Below are positions 52,279 through 60,890 of a stretch of DNA of 64,000 bases, in pieces. Both the position numbers and the translations under genes were made by a program. The notes below the pieces were generated by a model. It did no database searches, was not told the origin of the DNA, and saw nothing but the letters and a program-made list of their open reading frames with translations. This stretch comes from Pyxidicoccus xibeiensis (lineage in GTDB: Bacteria > Myxococcota > Myxococcia > Myxococcales > Myxococcaceae): assembly GCF_024198175.1 (NCBI RefSeq), contig NZ_JAJVKV010000002.1, positions 1-64,000 of the forward strand. The letters are read 5' to 3'. Position 1 is the stretch's first letter, and every line of letters starts with the position of its first letter.

Positions 52279-54366
52279 TCACTCGAAGTGGAAGGTGAGG
52301 TGACGCCCGGCGGACGGGAGCCAGCCGATGTCGCGGTCCAGCCCGGCCAGGCGCACGGCCAGCGGGAGCTGTGCGAGCTCGAGCACCACGTCCACGTGCG
52401 TGTCCGTCAGGTGGATGCGCGCATCGTGCGTGAAGAGGGTGGACTCCAGCTCCGCTGCGTCCTCGAGGGGTAGGCCGAGCGCGCGCGCCAGTCGGGCGCG
52501 GCAGTACGGCACGAGCCAGCCGAGCCACCGCTCGAGGGGCGTGCCGTCGCCACCGGCAGCCGCCGCTACCTCCCCGCGCACCAACGTGAAGGGGGGGAGC
52601 GCATCATCGACCGCCGCCCCTTCCGAAGAGGCCTTTGGAGCGGCAAGGATGTGGAGGTATGGCTCCGTCTCCCGGAGTGCCTGGGCCTCCGCGTCGCTGT
52701 CCGTCGCGCACGTCACGTCCACGACGAGGAAGCCTTCCGGGTGCCGCACGCGCAGCCGGCCGTCATCGACAGCCCAGGTCCACGTGGTCGCCTCCGGCGA
52801 GCGGAACGCGAGCAGCCACTCCCCGGAAACGCGCCACTCATGGGGCGGGTCGAAGCCATGTCCGGCGGTCTCGCCCGGCTTGCGACGGGAGAGAAGGGCC
52901 AGCACCTTCCACACCGGGTCCCCGGGGCGTGGGGCCACGAGCAGTCTCCGCCCCAGCAGCGTGACGAAGTCCCAGAGCGGCAGCGCCAGGTGCGGGTGCG
53001 AGGGCCGCGAGAAGTCGCCGTACAGCTCCAGGAAGAGGCCCAGGTTGACCAGGTAGAACAATCCCCCCAGCCCGGTGGGGATGGGCAGTCCCCACGCATG
53101 CCCGGGAGACGGCGCGAAGAGCCTGGGCGGGTCGGACGGGATGGGCGGAAGCACCGGGGGCGCGGAGTCCACCGCATCCTGGGCAGGCGCCACGCCCGTC
53201 GGGACCTCGGTGTTGGCGCTCACGACCACCGGAGCCTCGAACGACGGTGGGGTAGGGGAGTCCGTGGAACCAGCGCTCACGGAGACCGGAGCCCCCGTCC
53301 GCACCTCTTCCCGAGGAGCCCTCTCCGTCCTCGGGCTTGGGACGTCCGGGTCCGGCGGAGCACTCACGCCCCTCACCGGCTCCTGCGCCCGCTCCACCCG
53401 GACCGCTGCAGGCGTGGATGGACTTCCGATATCCACGGGATGCAAATCGACCTTCCGGGTAGGCACCTCGGAGACACGAAGAGGCCGCTCCACCCGGGGG
53501 GCTTCTTCGCCACCGCGCCGCCACGCCACCACCGCTGGAGCGAACGAAGGGGCCCGCGTCTCCACGGGAGCCCTGCGCAGCATCATCGACACCCCGAGCA
53601 GCGCCTGCCGCTCCACGCCGAGCCCTGTCCCGCGAGCCTCGGGAACCCACCGCTCCCACGGAGCAACGGAGGCGCCCGGCCCCCCGCCTTCCTTCGAGGA
53701 CCGACGGGCTCCTGTATGCCCCGTGTCCTGGGGGACCACGTCCTCCTCTTCCAGCACGCGCACGGAGGCCAGCGCCGTCAGTCCATGCACCCGGGCGACG
53801 TGGGCCAGCAGGGTCCGCGCTTCCTCCCGGCTGAACAGCGACAACACGGGCCGGACCTCCCGCCGGTGGACCACCGTCTCCAGCGCGGCGGGCACGTACT
53901 CGGGGCGGCGCAGCCACTCGGCCACCACCGTCCGGGCCAGGTCCACGCTGGGGAACAGCCCGCGCCACCACCAGTGCGCCAGCGCGCTGCCCCGGCTGAC
54001 GTCGCTGGCCAGACACGCCATCAGCTCCGCCGGGTCCGCGAAGAGCACGGCCTCCGCGCTCGGCGGTACCGCGCCCTGCACCGGCCGTGCGGCCCGGGCC
54101 ACCTGGGCCGCCAGCGTGGACGCCAGCGCCTCGTCCCACTCCCGGGGCGGGCGAACCGCGTGCCCCCGCACCGGCATCACCCCCGGCTTCGGGTCCATCA
54201 GCCTGCGGATGCAGACCGTGGCCGAGGGTGGCAAGCCCGCGGGCAGGAGGTGGGCGCCGCTCAACAGGGACTCCATCCGCAGCCGCGCGGTGAGCGGTTC
54301 CAGCTCCGCTCCACGCAGCCGCAGCGTCCCGATGACCGTCCGACCCACCCCCGCCCCCTCACTCAT
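52279..54366 (-). CDS. Contractile injection system tape-measure-like protein
   Basis: A 695-aa protein. The C-terminal third contains GLPIPTGLGGLFYLVNLGLFLELYG (around 425-450) and TLFTHDARIHLTDTHVDVVLELAQLPLAVRLAGLDRDIGWLP at the end, which fit the CIS tape-measure-type family (Afp14-like) of eCIS loci. The centre (about 255-410) is a Pro/Ser/Val-rich, poorly structured region. The N-terminal part is helical (EEARTLLAHVARVHGLTALASVRVLEEEDV). It should set tube length or act at the baseplate. Its start overlaps the end of the VWA gene by 8 nt. The family match is moderate; position supports it. Confidence 0.7.
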   Translation of the reverse strand: MSEGAGVGRTVIGTLRLRGAELEPLTARLRMESLLSGAHLLPAGLPPSATVCIRRLMDPKPGVMPVRGHAVRPPREWDEALASTLAAQVARAARPVQGAVPPSAEAVLFADPAELMACLASDVSRGSALAHWWWRGLFPSVDLARTVVAEWLRRPEYVPAALETVVHRREVRPVLSLFSREEARTLLAHVARVHGLTALASVRVLEEEDVVPQDTGHTGARRSSKEGGGPGASVAPWERWVPEARGTGLGVERQALLGVSMMLRRAPVETRAPSFAPAVVAWRRGGEEAPRVERPLRVSEVPTRKVDLHPVDIGSPSTPAAVRVERAQEPVRGVSAPPDPDVPSPRTERAPREEVRTGAPVSVSAGSTDSPTPPSFEAPVVVSANTEVPTGVAPAQDAVDSAPPVLPPIPSDPPRLFAPSPGHAWGLPIPTGLGGLFYLVNLGLFLELYGDFSRPSHPHLALPLWDFVTLLGRRLLVAPRPGDPVWKVLALLSRRKPGETAGHGFDPPHEWRVSGEWLLAFRSPEATTWTWAVDDGRLRVRHPEGFLVVDVTCATDSDAEAQALRETEPYLHILAAPKASSEGAAVDDALPPFTLVRGEVAAAAGGDGTPLERWLGWLVPYCRARLARALGLPLEDAAELESTLFTHDARIHLTDTHVDVVLELAQLPLAVRLAGLDRDIGWLPSAGRHLTFHFE

Positions 54367-56848
54367 CGCCGCGGCGCCTCCTCGGGCGGGAGATGAAGCC
54401 GAGCAGCACCAGCCCCATCACCCCCAGCATCCCGCCCGACGACATCCGGCGGCACCCACAGCCCGTCCCGTTGGGCGGCGGTACCGGCCCGGGCCCCGTG
54501 CCCCCGTCCGCCGGAGGCGGGCGCACCTCGGGCTTGACGGGCTTGGGCTCGCCCACGGTGCCCTCCGCGATGGGCGTCCCCGCGACGGCGACGTAGAGGG
54601 GCGTGTCCTTGTCCACGCTCGCGAGCAGCACCTGGTAGCGACCGTCGACGTCGGGCGTACCGATGCTCCGCACCGAGCCCTTGCCGCCCAGCCGCACGGT
54701 GATCTGATCGTCGTAGCCCGGACCGCTGAAGTTGCCCTTCGCGTCCACCGGGGTGAAGTGCAGCGTGTAGGCCCCGGGCCCCGTCTGCTCGCTCTTCACC
54801 TCGGACAGCGTGCCGTCCGGGAGCACCTCGACAGTGGCCTCGACCTTGTCCTGTCGGCGGATGGGCTCGCCGTCCGGCCCCTTCATCTCCAGCTCGACGA
54901 AGAAGCGGTAGATGCCAGGCACGGCCGTGTCGGTGAACTCCAGCGTATAGCGCCCGTCGCCCTGATGCTTCAGGGGGAGGGCCGTGTCCTCCAGCTTCTG
55001 GCCCATCCGCTCCTGGAACTTCGGGTCCTTCAGCAGCCCGTCCACCTTGAGCTGGTACGGGTGTGTCGGCTCCTTCAGCTCCGGCTGCTCGACCCTGGGC
55101 ATGGGCGCCTTGTGCAGCAGCGTGCCGAGCGCCTCGATGGGCCGCTCCACCCGCACGCGCAGCTCGCCTTCCAGCTTCGTTATCGGCTTGCCGTCCCAGC
55201 TCAGGTCCGCCACCACGTTCAGCGGCGTCCCCGTGGCGTGCTTGATGCCCGGCACGTCGACGCGGAAGTCGAGGTGCTTCTCCTCCGCCACCACGCGCAG
55301 CCGGTAGGGCAGGGGGGCGGACGAAGTGAACCGCTGCACCTGCACCTTCCACATCCCCGGCTTGCCGCTCTTCGGCAGGTCCACGCGCTGCACCGTGTGC
55401 GCCAGGCCATCCGCACGGTACGTCGGCGTCACCACCGTCCCGTCCGGAGAGATGATGCGCAGCTGGGGAGGACTGCGGAGGGCGGGTGCGCCCAGCCAGC
55501 CCAGCGTCACCAGGGCGAACTCGACGGTGCCGTCCAGGAAGACCTCCTCCGTCACCGTGGTCTGCTCCACGCCCATCGTCCCCGAGGTCTTCTTCAGCGT
55601 GGACAGTGTGTTGCCCTTGAGGGCCGCGACGAGCTGGTCCGCGAAGGCGTCGGGAATGCCGCCGTCCACCGACAGCACGTGCGCGCCCGCCGTCTCCGCG
55701 GAGATGCGCTGCATCGTCTCCACGAAGGGCGACGTCACCGTCCCGACGGACACCGCGAGCACCGGCGTGCACTCGCCGGCCATGAACGTGGTCCCCCCGT
55801 CCCGCTCGATGACGAGCATCCCGTTGGAGATGCCTCCATCCGTGTCGATGGCCACCCGCGGGTTGATGTTCTGCATGCCGTCCGTCATCAGCACCACCGT
55901 GGTGTTGCTGAGCTGGCGGGGCAGCCGGTGCGCGTACCCATCCAGCAGGCCCTGGCCCATGGCCGTCATGTTCTGCGGGTTGCGTGTCGTCAGGTCGCTC
56001 TTGAATACCTGCCAGTTGGGCACACCGCCGTCGGGCAGCGAGGTGCCGCGCTCGCGCAGGTAGGGCTCGGCGAAGGGCGTCACGGGGGCCGAGTCGGAGA
56101 AGTAGGTGATGCCCAGCCGGTCATTGGTGAGCCCCAGCCCCGCCTCCGTCGACGCCGCGGCGCTCTCCGCGGCCCAGGTGTTGATGAACTCGTCCACCGC
56201 CGCCTTCATCGCGGTGATGCGCGTCACCGACGAGCCGCCTCCCACGGACGAGCCCATGCTCCCGGACTGGTCCAGCACCAGGATGACGTCCAGCGGCAGC
56301 CGCCCCATGTTCAGCGCCGGGGCGGGGAAGGGAGAAGTCCACACCACGCCGGGCACGCGGCGCGACGGGCACGAGCAGAAGCTCACCGTCCCCACGCCGC
56401 CCGGGTCCTCGATGTGGGTGGCCGACAGGCCCACCACGCCGTAGCGCTCCACCGTGGGCAGCCCATTCAGCGTCACGTCGTAGTTCTTGGCGCCGGTGAT
56501 GCCGGACTTGTCACAGAAGGTGCCTCCCGGAGCCAGCAGGCTTCGGGCCTCCACCAGCAGCAGGGCCGAGTTCGCGTCCCGCCGCAGGAACATGACGTTG
56601 TCGCCGCCGACGTCGACCTCGACGGGGGCGCCCGCCTCGCTCAGCGGCACGTTGACGCCGTTGAGCGTCATGCCCGCGCCGCCGCCCGCGCTGATGTTGC
56701 CGTTGAACTCGAAGTACGCCCGCGCCTCGGCGACGGGAGGTTTGTTGCCGGTGGCGGGCAGGACGAACTGCTCGGCGCGGACGGCGACCGGCGCCAGCAG
56801 GGTGAGGATGGCGAGCGCGACAGCGGCTCGTGACGGGGAAAGGGACAT
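54359..56848 (-). CDS. VWA-domain surface protein with MYXO-CTERM-like anchor
   Basis: An 829-aa exported protein. A signal peptide (VALAILTLLAPVAVRA, cleavage at about 25) is followed by a beta-rich region, then a von Willebrand A domain with the MIDAS D193-x-S195-x-S197 (VILVLDQSGSMG). Beta-sandwich domains occupy about 440-760 (FALVTLGWLG ... YRLRVVAEEKHL). The tail has GCGC (796-799), a hydrophobic stretch and RRRR, the tripartite MYXO-CTERM-like sorting signal. It should be displayed on the cell surface. It lies inside the eCIS gene string, between the PASTA/IPT gene and the tape-measure-like gene, which is unusual for a cell-anchored protein. Confidence 0.86.
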   Translation of the reverse strand: MSLSPSRAAVALAILTLLAPVAVRAEQFVLPATGNKPPVAEARAYFEFNGNISAGGGAGMTLNGVNVPLSEAGAPVEVDVGGDNVMFLRRDANSALLLVEARSLLAPGGTFCDKSGITGAKNYDVTLNGLPTVERYGVVGLSATHIEDPGGVGTVSFCSCPSRRVPGVVWTSPFPAPALNMGRLPLDVILVLDQSGSMGSSVGGGSSVTRITAMKAAVDEFINTWAAESAAASTEAGLGLTNDRLGITYFSDSAPVTPFAEPYLRERGTSLPDGGVPNWQVFKSDLTTRNPQNMTAMGQGLLDGYAHRLPRQLSNTTVVLMTDGMQNINPRVAIDTDGGISNGMLVIERDGGTTFMAGECTPVLAVSVGTVTSPFVETMQRISAETAGAHVLSVDGGIPDAFADQLVAALKGNTLSTLKKTSGTMGVEQTTVTEEVFLDGTVEFALVTLGWLGAPALRSPPQLRIISPDGTVVTPTYRADGLAHTVQRVDLPKSGKPGMWKVQVQRFTSSAPLPYRLRVVAEEKHLDFRVDVPGIKHATGTPLNVVADLSWDGKPITKLEGELRVRVERPIEALGTLLHKAPMPRVEQPELKEPTHPYQLKVDGLLKDPKFQERMGQKLEDTALPLKHQGDGRYTLEFTDTAVPGIYRFFVELEMKGPDGEPIRRQDKVEATVEVLPDGTLSEVKSEQTGPGAYTLHFTPVDAKGNFSGPGYDDQITVRLGGKGSVRSIGTPDVDGRYQVLLASVDKDTPLYVAVAGTPIAEGTVGEPKPVKPEVRPPPADGGTGPGPVPPPNGTGCGCRRMSSGGMLGVMGLVLLGFISRPRRRRGDE

Positions 56849-56859
56849 GCGTGCTCCTC

Positions 56860-57828
56860 TCAGAGGATCAACGGGGGTCTGACGATGACGACGCTCTGCG
56901 GGTTCTCTAGCGACTCTTCCGTGTTGACCCGCACCTTGACGACGAACTGCTTCTCGACGCCGGCGGACACACCCGAGAGCGTCGTGGGAATGGTGATGGT
57001 CACCGCGGTGGGGGTGAGCTGCGTGGGCACCACGCCCGTGGAGGGCTCGCCCGAGAAGAACACCCGGACGGCCTCGGGGTTCGAACCGAACCCCGTCCCA
57101 TTGATGGTCAGCGACGAGCCCGCGCGGGGGGTGGCGGCGCTGAGCCCGGTGATGGTGGGCTTCGCGATGCCGGAGGCCGGGCCCACCCTCAGCACGCCCG
57201 TCGACGTCACCTCCTTGCCGGTGCTCTGGTTCAGCACCGTGACGGTGACGGGGACGGGCGTCGCACCCTGCTGGGTGGGGACGTTGGGCAGGCCGCTGGG
57301 GACCAGGATGTAGAGCGAGAAGTTGGTGCTCCGCACGGACGGCGTCTGCGTCTGCACGCCGTTGATGCGCACGATGTTGTTGCCCGGCTGGCTCGCGAAG
57401 TTCTTCCCGAGGATCTGCACCTCCTCGAGCATGGGGGTGGACTCGGGCAGGAAGCCGGTGACCTCCGGCGCGTTGTTGCCGGGCGTCGTCGCCGAGGGCA
57501 GGCCGGAGATGAGCAGGTTGACGATGGAGTTGGCCACCACCCGGCTGCCCGCCGCGGGCACCTGGCCAATCACCCGCCGGTTCTGGTTGTCCTGGTGGTT
57601 GGGGTTGACGGCCAGCCCGTTGGAGTCCAGCAGCACGGGGCCGAGCACCAGCGGAGGGGTGTTGCTGGTGAGCACGTTCCTCGCGTTCCCCAGCGTCTCT
57701 CCGAACAGGTTGGGCACGGTGACGGGCCCGCCCAGCTTGAGCTCCAGCTCCTTCAACAACTGGATGATGGTGTTGATGAGCCGGGCGGTAATCAGGTCAC
57801 CTGGCTGGACTTCGTTCAATTCGGGCAT
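56860..57828 (-). CDS. PASTA/IPT-domain protein of the eCIS locus
   Basis: A 322-aa protein without a signal peptide. Residues about 30-115 look like a PASTA repeat (VTVPNLFGETLGNARNVL ... RVIGQVPAAGSRVVANSIVNLL). Residues about 125-215 and 218-322 look like two IPT/TIG beta-sandwich domains (ITGLSAATPRAGSSLTING, VQILGKNFASQPGNNIVRING). All are extracellular binding folds. Because it lacks a signal peptide yet lies among injection-system genes, it may be a structural or receptor-binding part of the particle. It ends 11 nt before the VWA gene. Confidence 0.72.
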   Translation of the reverse strand: MPELNEVQPGDLITARLINTIIQLLKELELKLGGPVTVPNLFGETLGNARNVLTSNTPPLVLGPVLLDSNGLAVNPNHQDNQNRRVIGQVPAAGSRVVANSIVNLLISGLPSATTPGNNAPEVTGFLPESTPMLEEVQILGKNFASQPGNNIVRINGVQTQTPSVRSTNFSLYILVPSGLPNVPTQQGATPVPVTVTVLNQSTGKEVTSTGVLRVGPASGIAKPTITGLSAATPRAGSSLTINGTGFGSNPEAVRVFFSGEPSTGVVPTQLTPTAVTITIPTTLSGVSAGVEKQFVVKVRVNTEESLENPQSVVIVRPPLIL

Positions 57829-57873
57829 CGCGTTCTCCTCGCGGCCTGTCAGGCGTGGAATCAGGGGGGCGGT

Positions 57874-59169
57874 TCACCGCAGTGCGTAGTTGCCGAAGCT
57901 CCAGTGCGAGGCGTCGAAACGGGGCTCGCTCACGTCCGGCATGTGGCCGCTGGCGAAGACGAGGTACTCCTGCGTGGGACCGCTGGCGGACAGGGCCTGC
58001 TGGTTCTCGCGGACCTTGTAGACCCAGACGAAGGGGTCGGTGCCTCCCGCCGTGCCCGTCAGGAAGCTGACGGGCGGGAAGGCGAACGACAGCCGCAGCA
58101 GGGCCTGCATCCGGGCGCCCTCCACGTGCGTGACGACGTGGCGCACCGTCACTCCCTCGAAGAAGTTCGCCGTGTCGAAGCCCGGGAAGGCGGCATGGCC
58201 CAGTGGCACCACGCCGGCGGGAGGCAGGAAGTGGAAGTGGTCCTTCGCCTTGAGCGTCTGCGGGTTCGTCGCTCGCAGCGTGTCCAGCTGCTCCTGGAAC
58301 TGGAGGAACATCGCCTCGCCCTCGGAGGCACGGCGGTCTCCCACGCCCAGCGCCCAGCGCGGGGGCTGCGCGGAGCGGGTGGGGCGGCGGCGCGCCGACC
58401 ACATGTCCACGAAGCGGATGCCCTCCGTGTCCCGCCAGTGGATGACGGCGAGGGGCACGTCGCAGTCGGTGAGGAACTGGGGGCGCAGCTTGTCGATGGC
58501 GCCATACCCGGCGGTGGGCACGGCGAAGGGGTAGTCGCGGAAGGGCACCGCCTGCGTGTCCGTCGTCCCGAAGCAGTGGTGCGCCACGCGGTTGCGCAGC
58601 TTCTGCCGCTTCGCTGGCGTGTTCTGCAGGTCGTCCACGGGCACGTCCAGCCGCAGCAGGCGGAAGCGCACGCCGTCCACCAGCCGCTTCGCCTCGCAGC
58701 CGGAGCTGGTGACGCCGCCCAGGCCGCTGGTCTCCGCGCGGCCCTCGCGCCCGTCCGCCTCTGAGATGACCAGGAGGTACACGCCCGTGCCGGACACGTA
58801 CACGCTGCCCGGCGGGGAGCACGCGCCGAAGCCCGCCTTGGCGCCCGCGGCCGTCGTGTCGTTGGAGGCGCCGCGCAGCAGCGACACCTCCACCGGCTGC
58901 TTCAGCTCCAGCGCGCGCCCTTCACGGTTGAGGGCCAGGCCCTTCTTCACGGTGACGATGGGCTCCGTCGCGGAGCTGCCGCCGGTGATGGCCTCCACCT
59001 CCAGGCCGTGCACCACGCCCTCGCCGAACGCGACGCCGAACTGCTTGAGCGCCTCCTTCCGGGCCTGCTGCTCCTGCGTGAGGTCCTCGGCGGACAGGAG
59101 CCGGCCATTGAAGAAGTTCGTCGAGCGGATGCCGTCGTCGAGGAATGCCGTGTCCAGGTCGATGCGCAT
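57874..59169 (-). CDS. eCIS-associated structural protein, shared N-terminal domain family
   Basis: A 431-aa protein with no signal peptide. Its N-terminus (NFFNGRLLSAEDLTQEQ, then GEGVVHGLEVEA and VTVKKGLALNREGRALEL) is related to the N-terminus of the 571-aa neighbour, which has [17 protein letters not shown], then [12 protein letters not shown] and [18 protein letters not shown]. This domain type often lies beside tail/baseplate genes. The C-terminal half is beta-rich with no clear homology (HWSFGNYALR at the end). ATG 59169 is chosen. It is likely a particle component at the baseplate or fibre; the exact role is not known. Confidence 0.68.
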   Translation of the reverse strand: MRIDLDTAFLDDGIRSTNFFNGRLLSAEDLTQEQQARKEALKQFGVAFGEGVVHGLEVEAITGGSSATEPIVTVKKGLALNREGRALELKQPVEVSLLRGASNDTTAAGAKAGFGACSPPGSVYVSGTGVYLLVISEADGREGRAETSGLGGVTSSGCEAKRLVDGVRFRLLRLDVPVDDLQNTPAKRQKLRNRVAHHCFGTTDTQAVPFRDYPFAVPTAGYGAIDKLRPQFLTDCDVPLAVIHWRDTEGIRFVDMWSARRRPTRSAQPPRWALGVGDRRASEGEAMFLQFQEQLDTLRATNPQTLKAKDHFHFLPPAGVVPLGHAAFPGFDTANFFEGVTVRHVVTHVEGARMQALLRLSFAFPPVSFLTGTAGGTDPFVWVYKVRENQQALSASGPTQEYLVFASGHMPDVSEPRFDASHWSFGNYALR

Positions 59170-59174
59170 GGCGC

Positions 59175-60890
59175 CTAGCCCTCCACGTTGAGGAAGTACT
59201 GGCTGACCTCGATGACGAACTCGAGCTGCTCCAGGATGCTGGACTTCACCGGCTGCTGCTCGAGGACGTCGTAGACGTGCAGGAAGAAGTTCTCCCCGTC
59301 GAAATCGCCGCAGGTGACGACGCCCAGGTGCGGCCACTGGGGGTGGAAGCGCACCATCGCCTTGACGATGTACTGGTGCTTCTCCGGCTCCCGCGAGTAG
59401 CCGTCGAAGGTGAAGCCCACCCGCCCTTCATCGAACCCGATGGAGATGAGGTTGTTGTACGTGTTGCCGGGCTGGTTGCCCGGGTCCGCGGGGACGATGC
59501 CCGCCGCGACGATGAAGTACTCGGGCAGCCCGGGCGGTCGCCGCACGACGTCCGGGTCGCCGCCCGGGTCTCCCGCCGGCCCCTGCGGGCCCTGCGGTCC
59601 TTGAGGCCCCTGCGGTCCAGCGGGCCCGGCCGGTCCCGTGGCGCCAGTGGCGCCAGTGGTACCCGCGGGGCCTTGAGGTCCAGCGGGCCCGGCCGGTCCA
59701 GCCGGCCCCGTGGCTCCCGCCGCTCCCGTCGCGCCAGCCGGCCCCACCGGTCCCCCCGGCCCCACCGCTCCCGTCGCGCCCGCAGGCCCCGCAGGCCCAG
59801 CGGGCCCGGCCGGTCCAGCAGGCCCCGCGGGTCCCCCCGAGCCCGAGCCTCCGCCGAGCCCGCCGCCGAGCAGCCACTCCTGCAGCATCCGCAGGTGGAG
59901 GAGGAAGGGCCGCTCCTCCTCCAGGATGCGGATGGCAGTGGCGGCGTCATCCACCTCCCATTCGCCACTCACACCGGACTTGTCGAGCGCCAGCTCCACC
60001 TCCGCCAGCATCACGCAGTCGCCGTCGCCCGCGGCCTCGGGGGTGACGGGGGCGGTGCAGCCGTGTGCCTCGCCCAGCCAGTTGGGGCGCCACAGCGCGC
60101 GCAGCTCCGTCACCCACAGCCGCATGGCGGCGCGCAGGTACTGCTCCAGGTACTCGGTGTAGACGATGAGCGGCGACGCCGGGGAGCTGTCCTCCATGGC
60201 GTCCAGCGGGCTGTTGGGCGGCGACAGGGGAGACAGCGGCGACGAGGGCGGCGAGCCCGTCACCACCGCGTCGCGCACGGCCTGGAGGAAGTCCTCCAAT
60301 GACACGGACGTGGCCGGGTCGCTGCCCGGCTGGATGTGCTCGCGCAGCCAGCGCACGAAGTCGCGGATGGCGTCCTCTTCCGTCTGGGCCGGGCGCGACA
60401 GGCGCAGCTCCAGCGCGAAGTCGTCGGTGACGCGCGAGGGCGCCATCGAGTCGTCCTCGCTGCGGCACGGCTCGCCGGGTACCGGCACCATGTCCGTGAG
60501 GCACTCGCGGTAGCAGAGCACCACCCACAGGCGCAGCAGCTGCGTCGTGGAGACGTGGGTATTCACCCCCTCGCGGTTCGCCTTCAGCCAGTCGTTGAGC
60601 GACGCGCACTGCGCGGGCGTGACGCGCACCAGTTGGCCTCGCTTGGTCAGCGCCACGCCGGGAGACACCCGCACCTCGGGGCCCCGGGTGCCCAGGCCCT
60701 GGGTGACGGCGAGTCCCCACGCGGTGCCGTAGCCCAGCAAATCCCTGGCGAGCCACCGGTCCCGCTCGGAGAGGTAGGCGAACTCCTGGTTGAAGTCGTC
60801 CACGCCCAGCACCATTCCGAGCACGTAGTTGACGTGCTTGGTGGGGTCGGCCGCCGCGCGTGGTACGGACGTCGAAGTGAAGGTGCTCAT
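59175..60890 (-). CDS. Collagen-like repeat protein of the eCIS locus, fibre candidate
   Basis: A 571-aa protein. The N-terminal 130 residues are related to those of the 431-aa neighbour. A long middle region (about 130-345) is mostly helical. Residues about 350-443 are near-continuous Gly-X-Y triplets ([30 protein letters not shown]), a collagen-like stretch of about 30 triplets that should form a trimeric rod. The last 120 residues ([16 protein letters not shown] ... [14 protein letters not shown]) probably form a globular head. The layout, base domain then rod then head, suits a trimeric tail fibre or spike. The start overlaps the stop of the upstream Afp12-like gene (ATGA). Confidence 0.78.
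   Translation of the reverse strand: MSTFTSTSVPRAAADPTKHVNYVLGMVLGVDDFNQEFAYLSERDRWLARDLLGYGTAWGLAVTQGLGTRGPEVRVSPGVALTKRGQLVRVTPAQCASLNDWLKANREGVNTHVSTTQLLRLWVVLCYRECLTDMVPVPGEPCRSEDDSMAPSRVTDDFALELRLSRPAQTEEDAIRDFVRWLREHIQPGSDPATSVSLEDFLQAVRDAVVTGSPPSSPLSPLSPPNSPLDAMEDSSPASPLIVYTEYLEQYLRAAMRLWVTELRALWRPNWLGEAHGCTAPVTPEAAGDGDCVMLAEVELALDKSGVSGEWEVDDAATAIRILEEERPFLLHLRMLQEWLLGGGLGGGSGSGGPAGPAGPAGPAGPAGPAGATGAVGPGGPVGPAGATGAAGATGPAGPAGPAGPQGPAGTTGATGATGPAGPAGPQGPQGPQGPQGPAGDPGGDPDVVRRPPGLPEYFIVAAGIVPADPGNQPGNTYNNLISIGFDEGRVGFTFDGYSREPEKHQYIVKAMVRFHPQWPHLGVVTCGDFDGENFFLHVYDVLEQQPVKSSILEQLEFVIEVSQYFLNVEG
59561..59840 (-). repeat. Collagen-like Gly-X-Y coding repeat
   Basis: About 280 bp code for about 30 Gly-X-Y triplets, mostly GPAG and GPQG, with one Gly-rich entry (GGGSGSGG) and a GPAGDPGG exit. 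Such repeats vary in copy number between strains. Confidence 0.8.

Noticed and set aside
59561..59840. Collagen repeat as an assembly artefact
   Set aside because: Triplets are not exact copies (GPAG, GATG, GPQG, GTTG mix) and the frame stays open through both flanks.
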